Assembly (NCBI RefSeq): GCF_008974265.1
Contig: NZ_BKZW01000001.1
Location: 2,108,001-2,172,000, forward strand
Reading direction: 5' to 3'
Source: Dictyobacter vulcani
Lineage (GTDB): Bacteria; Chloroflexota; Ktedonobacteria; Ktedonobacterales; Ktedonobacteraceae
DNA: 64,000 nt
Part shown: piece after piece, positions 62,209 to 64,000 of the stretch
Numbering within the stretch: position 1 is the stretch's first letter
Layout: each line of letters starts with the position of its first letter
The notes under the pieces: generated by a model
Told to the model about the DNA's origin: nothing
Databases searched by the model: none
Seen by the model: the letters and a program-made list of their open reading frames with translations, nothing else
Position numbers and translations under genes: made by a program

Positions 62209-64000
62209 TTAGCGTGGAACATAGGCCAACTGGGATAGGCGCAGGCTATCATAACTTCCTCCGTGTATCTTGCTGTGGCATGTTCTACAAACAGGTATCT
62301 GCTTACGATTTAATTTACGTAGTATCTGGTTGAAGCCAGTGGCTATCCTTTTTTCAGACAGTTTGCGAATATGGCGTATGTGGTGCATCTCGATCTGCTC
62401 ATCGATTGCCGTTTTTCCACATATGCAACATGGCATACCTAGCTTTGACCGTGTACGCTGTCGTATGGCAGATCTTATCAGGTCAACCTCTGTATGTTTA
62501 CCCTGATGGAACGCATCTCTCTTTTTGGTCCAATCCTGATTCAGATAGAAGGTGACTTTATGGGTTACCTTGCCATCTTTATCTTTGATAATGGTCGTAA
62601 AACCTTTACCGAAGCGCTTGAACACCTGGTTCACAGAGATCTGGTATTTACGGGCCAGGGTTCTGGCAAGCGAGATTTCTAGAATGTGCTGGACCATTAT
62701 TAGCTGTGTCCAGTTATCGACAAATCGATAGTAGTTTTGTATACCTCGGTTTGTACTACTATACAAATTGACAATCTGATCCATATCTAGATAGATCCAA
62801 CTTGTTTTGGCGATTGGTTTACCATCTGTAGTACAGAAGCCCTTTGCACTTAACCGTTGAATGAGTCTGGAGAGTGGGGCTGCCATATACGTCTCCCAGC
62901 CTGTGGAACGCCTTTTGAATTGCTTTCCCCACTTATTGACCGATGGCGTTACTTTCGGTTCCCCATCCCTACCCACTTGCAGTTGTGTACCAAGGAAGAA
63001 CCCCGTTTCTGTTCTTGCATTCGTGATGCTGGTCTTTTCTTTTTGCAGGGTTAGTTTGAGCCGTGCCTGTAAAAATTGTGCGACCTGAGATTTGATCTCT
63101 TCAGCAAGTTGACGGTTTCCACATAAACCAATGATCCAATCGTCAGCATATCTTAAGTATTTAATCCGAATAAAATCCGGATCATTTACCATGGTACTTG
63201 GTAGAAGCCTCATGTGCTTTATAATTTGTTGAAACTCTGCGGTTTTGGTTTCACCTCTGGCAACCAGTAAGCTTTTGCGATTGGCAAGCCTATGATAGAC
63301 AGGGTTAGACCGTTTCTTGTTTCCTTTTTCTAGTTTCATCTTTAGCTGATCAATAAACTCATCGAGTTCATGCAGATAGATATTTGCTAGAATAGGACTG
63401 AGAATTCCACCTTGTGGTGTTCCAACTAGACTATCTTTCCGGTTACCCTTAAGGTCCATATATCCTGCATGAAGAAGTTTGCGGATCAGGTTAAGAAAAC
63501 GCTCATCTTTAATCTTCTTTTGTAAGATAGCCAAGAGCACATTATGATCTATTTCATCGAAGCAGGCTTGAATATCTCCTTCGATGTACCAGTTGACTGC
63601 TGACCACTTGCTACGGATCTCCCGTAAGGCTGTGTGACAACTGTGATCTATCCTGAAACCATGGCTGGCATCTGAGAAGAACGATCCAAGGGGGCTATCA
63701 TAGATGGCAGATAAGATAATATACATCACTTCCTGCACCACTTTATCCCTGGCCGAAGGTATACCCAGTTTTCGCATTTTCCCGTTGGACTTAGGAATAT
63801 ACTGGATCCGCACGGGTTTGAATTGAAACTGCTCAGTACGCATATCCTGAATAATTTTCTGAATCACATTAATGGAATAACCATCGAGTGTTTCCGCATC
63901 TATACCAGGACTCATGTTTCCAGGTTTTGACTTAATGCGTTCGTAAGCAACTATATACAGATCTTCCTTGTACATTAGTCGATACAGATCTTTATTAGTC
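62209..64000 (-). CDS. ltrA: Group II intron-encoded reverse transcriptase/maturase with HNH domain, 5' truncated by the window edge
   Basis: At least 596 residues. Reverse transcriptase motifs run from SKPGNMSPGID through SHGFRIDHSCHTAL and GTPQGGILSPILANIYL to the catalytic YADD in KYLRYADDWIIG. A maturase (X) domain follows, then an HNH endonuclease: CCICGK, MHHIRHIRKL and CRTCHSKIHGG. The frame stays open to the window end, and the residues before the first ATG at 63975 (NKDLYRL) also match the family, so the true start lies outside. The protein helps splicing and retrohoming of its intron. No decay is visible. Confidence 0.93.
   Translation of the reverse strand, partial: TNKDLYRLMYKEDLYIVAYERIKSKPGNMSPGIDAETLDGYSINVIQKIIQDMRTEQFQFKPVRIQYIPKSNGKMRKLGIPSARDKVVQEVMYIILSAIYDSPLGSFFSDASHGFRIDHSCHTALREIRSKWSAVNWYIEGDIQACFDEIDHNVLLAILQKKIKDERFLNLIRKLLHAGYMDLKGNRKDSLVGTPQGGILSPILANIYLHELDEFIDQLKMKLEKGNKKRSNPVYHRLANRKSLLVARGETKTAEFQQIIKHMRLLPSTMVNDPDFIRIKYLRYADDWIIGLCGNRQLAEEIKSQVAQFLQARLKLTLQKEKTSITNARTETGFFLGTQLQVGRDGEPKVTPSVNKWGKQFKRRSTGWETYMAAPLSRLIQRLSAKGFCTTDGKPIAKTSWIYLDMDQIVNLYSSTNRGIQNYYRFVDNWTQLIMVQHILEISLARTLARKYQISVNQVFKRFGKGFTTIIKDKDGKVTHKVTFYLNQDWTKKRDAFHQGKHTEVDLIRSAIRQRTRSKLGMPCCICGKTAIDEQIEMHHIRHIRKLSEKRIATGFNQILRKLNRKQIPVCRTCHSKIHGGSYDSLRLSQLAYVPR

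Larger units (their letters stand above)
62091..64000 (-). mobile_element. Group II intron, 3' part (5' part beyond the window)
   Basis: On the minus strand the intron-encoded protein is followed by domain V and domain VI and the predicted 3' splice site at 62091. At least 1.9 kb are present. Its 5' end and first domains are outside the window. Confidence 0.88.

Overview
The window reads as a chromosomal segment of a Gram-positive-like member of the Chloroflexota, most plausibly class Ktedonobacteria. This is inferred from gene content, not from a 16S gene. Pointers are an XRE regulator fused to TPR-like repeats, a membrane Ser/Thr kinase, a Ycf45-type R3H ATPase, a sortase-type LPQTG surface protein, 5S rRNA genes detached from 16S/23S, and many IS elements.

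Layout. 1-6.1 kb: ECF sigma factor with a tiny partner gene, a Q/D-rich small protein, a GlcD-GlcE fusion oxidase and a sensor kinase. 6.3-7.8 kb: IS4-family element. 7.9-12.5 kb: fatty-acid genes (two MaoC-type dehydratases; accC-fabF-accB). 12.5-19.9 kb: ilvA, R3H ATPase, a GNAT-like protein, pdxST and a MazF-type toxin-antitoxin pair. 20.1-21.8 kb: modAB. 21.8-27.3 kb: a roughly 5.5-kb integrative element bounded by a 23-bp direct repeat, with tyrosine integrase, excisionase-like protein, two related small proteins, a zinc-finger protein, a candidate non-coding RNA and dense repeat arrays. 27.4-33.9 kb: TPR protein, XRE-TPR regulator, LPQTG surface protein and Ser/Thr kinase. 34-40 kb: tRNA-Leu, tRNA-Gly and the proteostasis set tig-clpX-lon. 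40-48.8 kb: DUF4870 protein, 5S rRNA, larC1, phosphoesterase, an IS200/IS605 element with TnpA and TnpB, small genes, tRNA-Lys, and a second 5S followed by tRNA-Gly. 48.8-59.2 kb: a 1518-residue GAP1-like protein, PAS/GAF kinase, TSUP exporter with DUF1634 partner, M20 peptidase and a response regulator. 59.6-61.9 kb: two small membrane proteins and an IS701-like element. 62.1-64 kb: the 3' part of a group II intron that ends inside a tRNA gene.

The most notable signals are: (1) a group II intron whose predicted 3' splice site lies at tRNA position 38/39, leaving a clean 35-nt tRNA 3' half; (2) four copies of a mobile-like hairpin element whose long stems differ in sequence but stay perfectly paired, with a covarying cap hairpin; (3) the integrative element, with covarying inverted repeats, 8-bp iterons and a promoter-terminator unit that holds no convincing ORF. 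No CRISPR array was seen.
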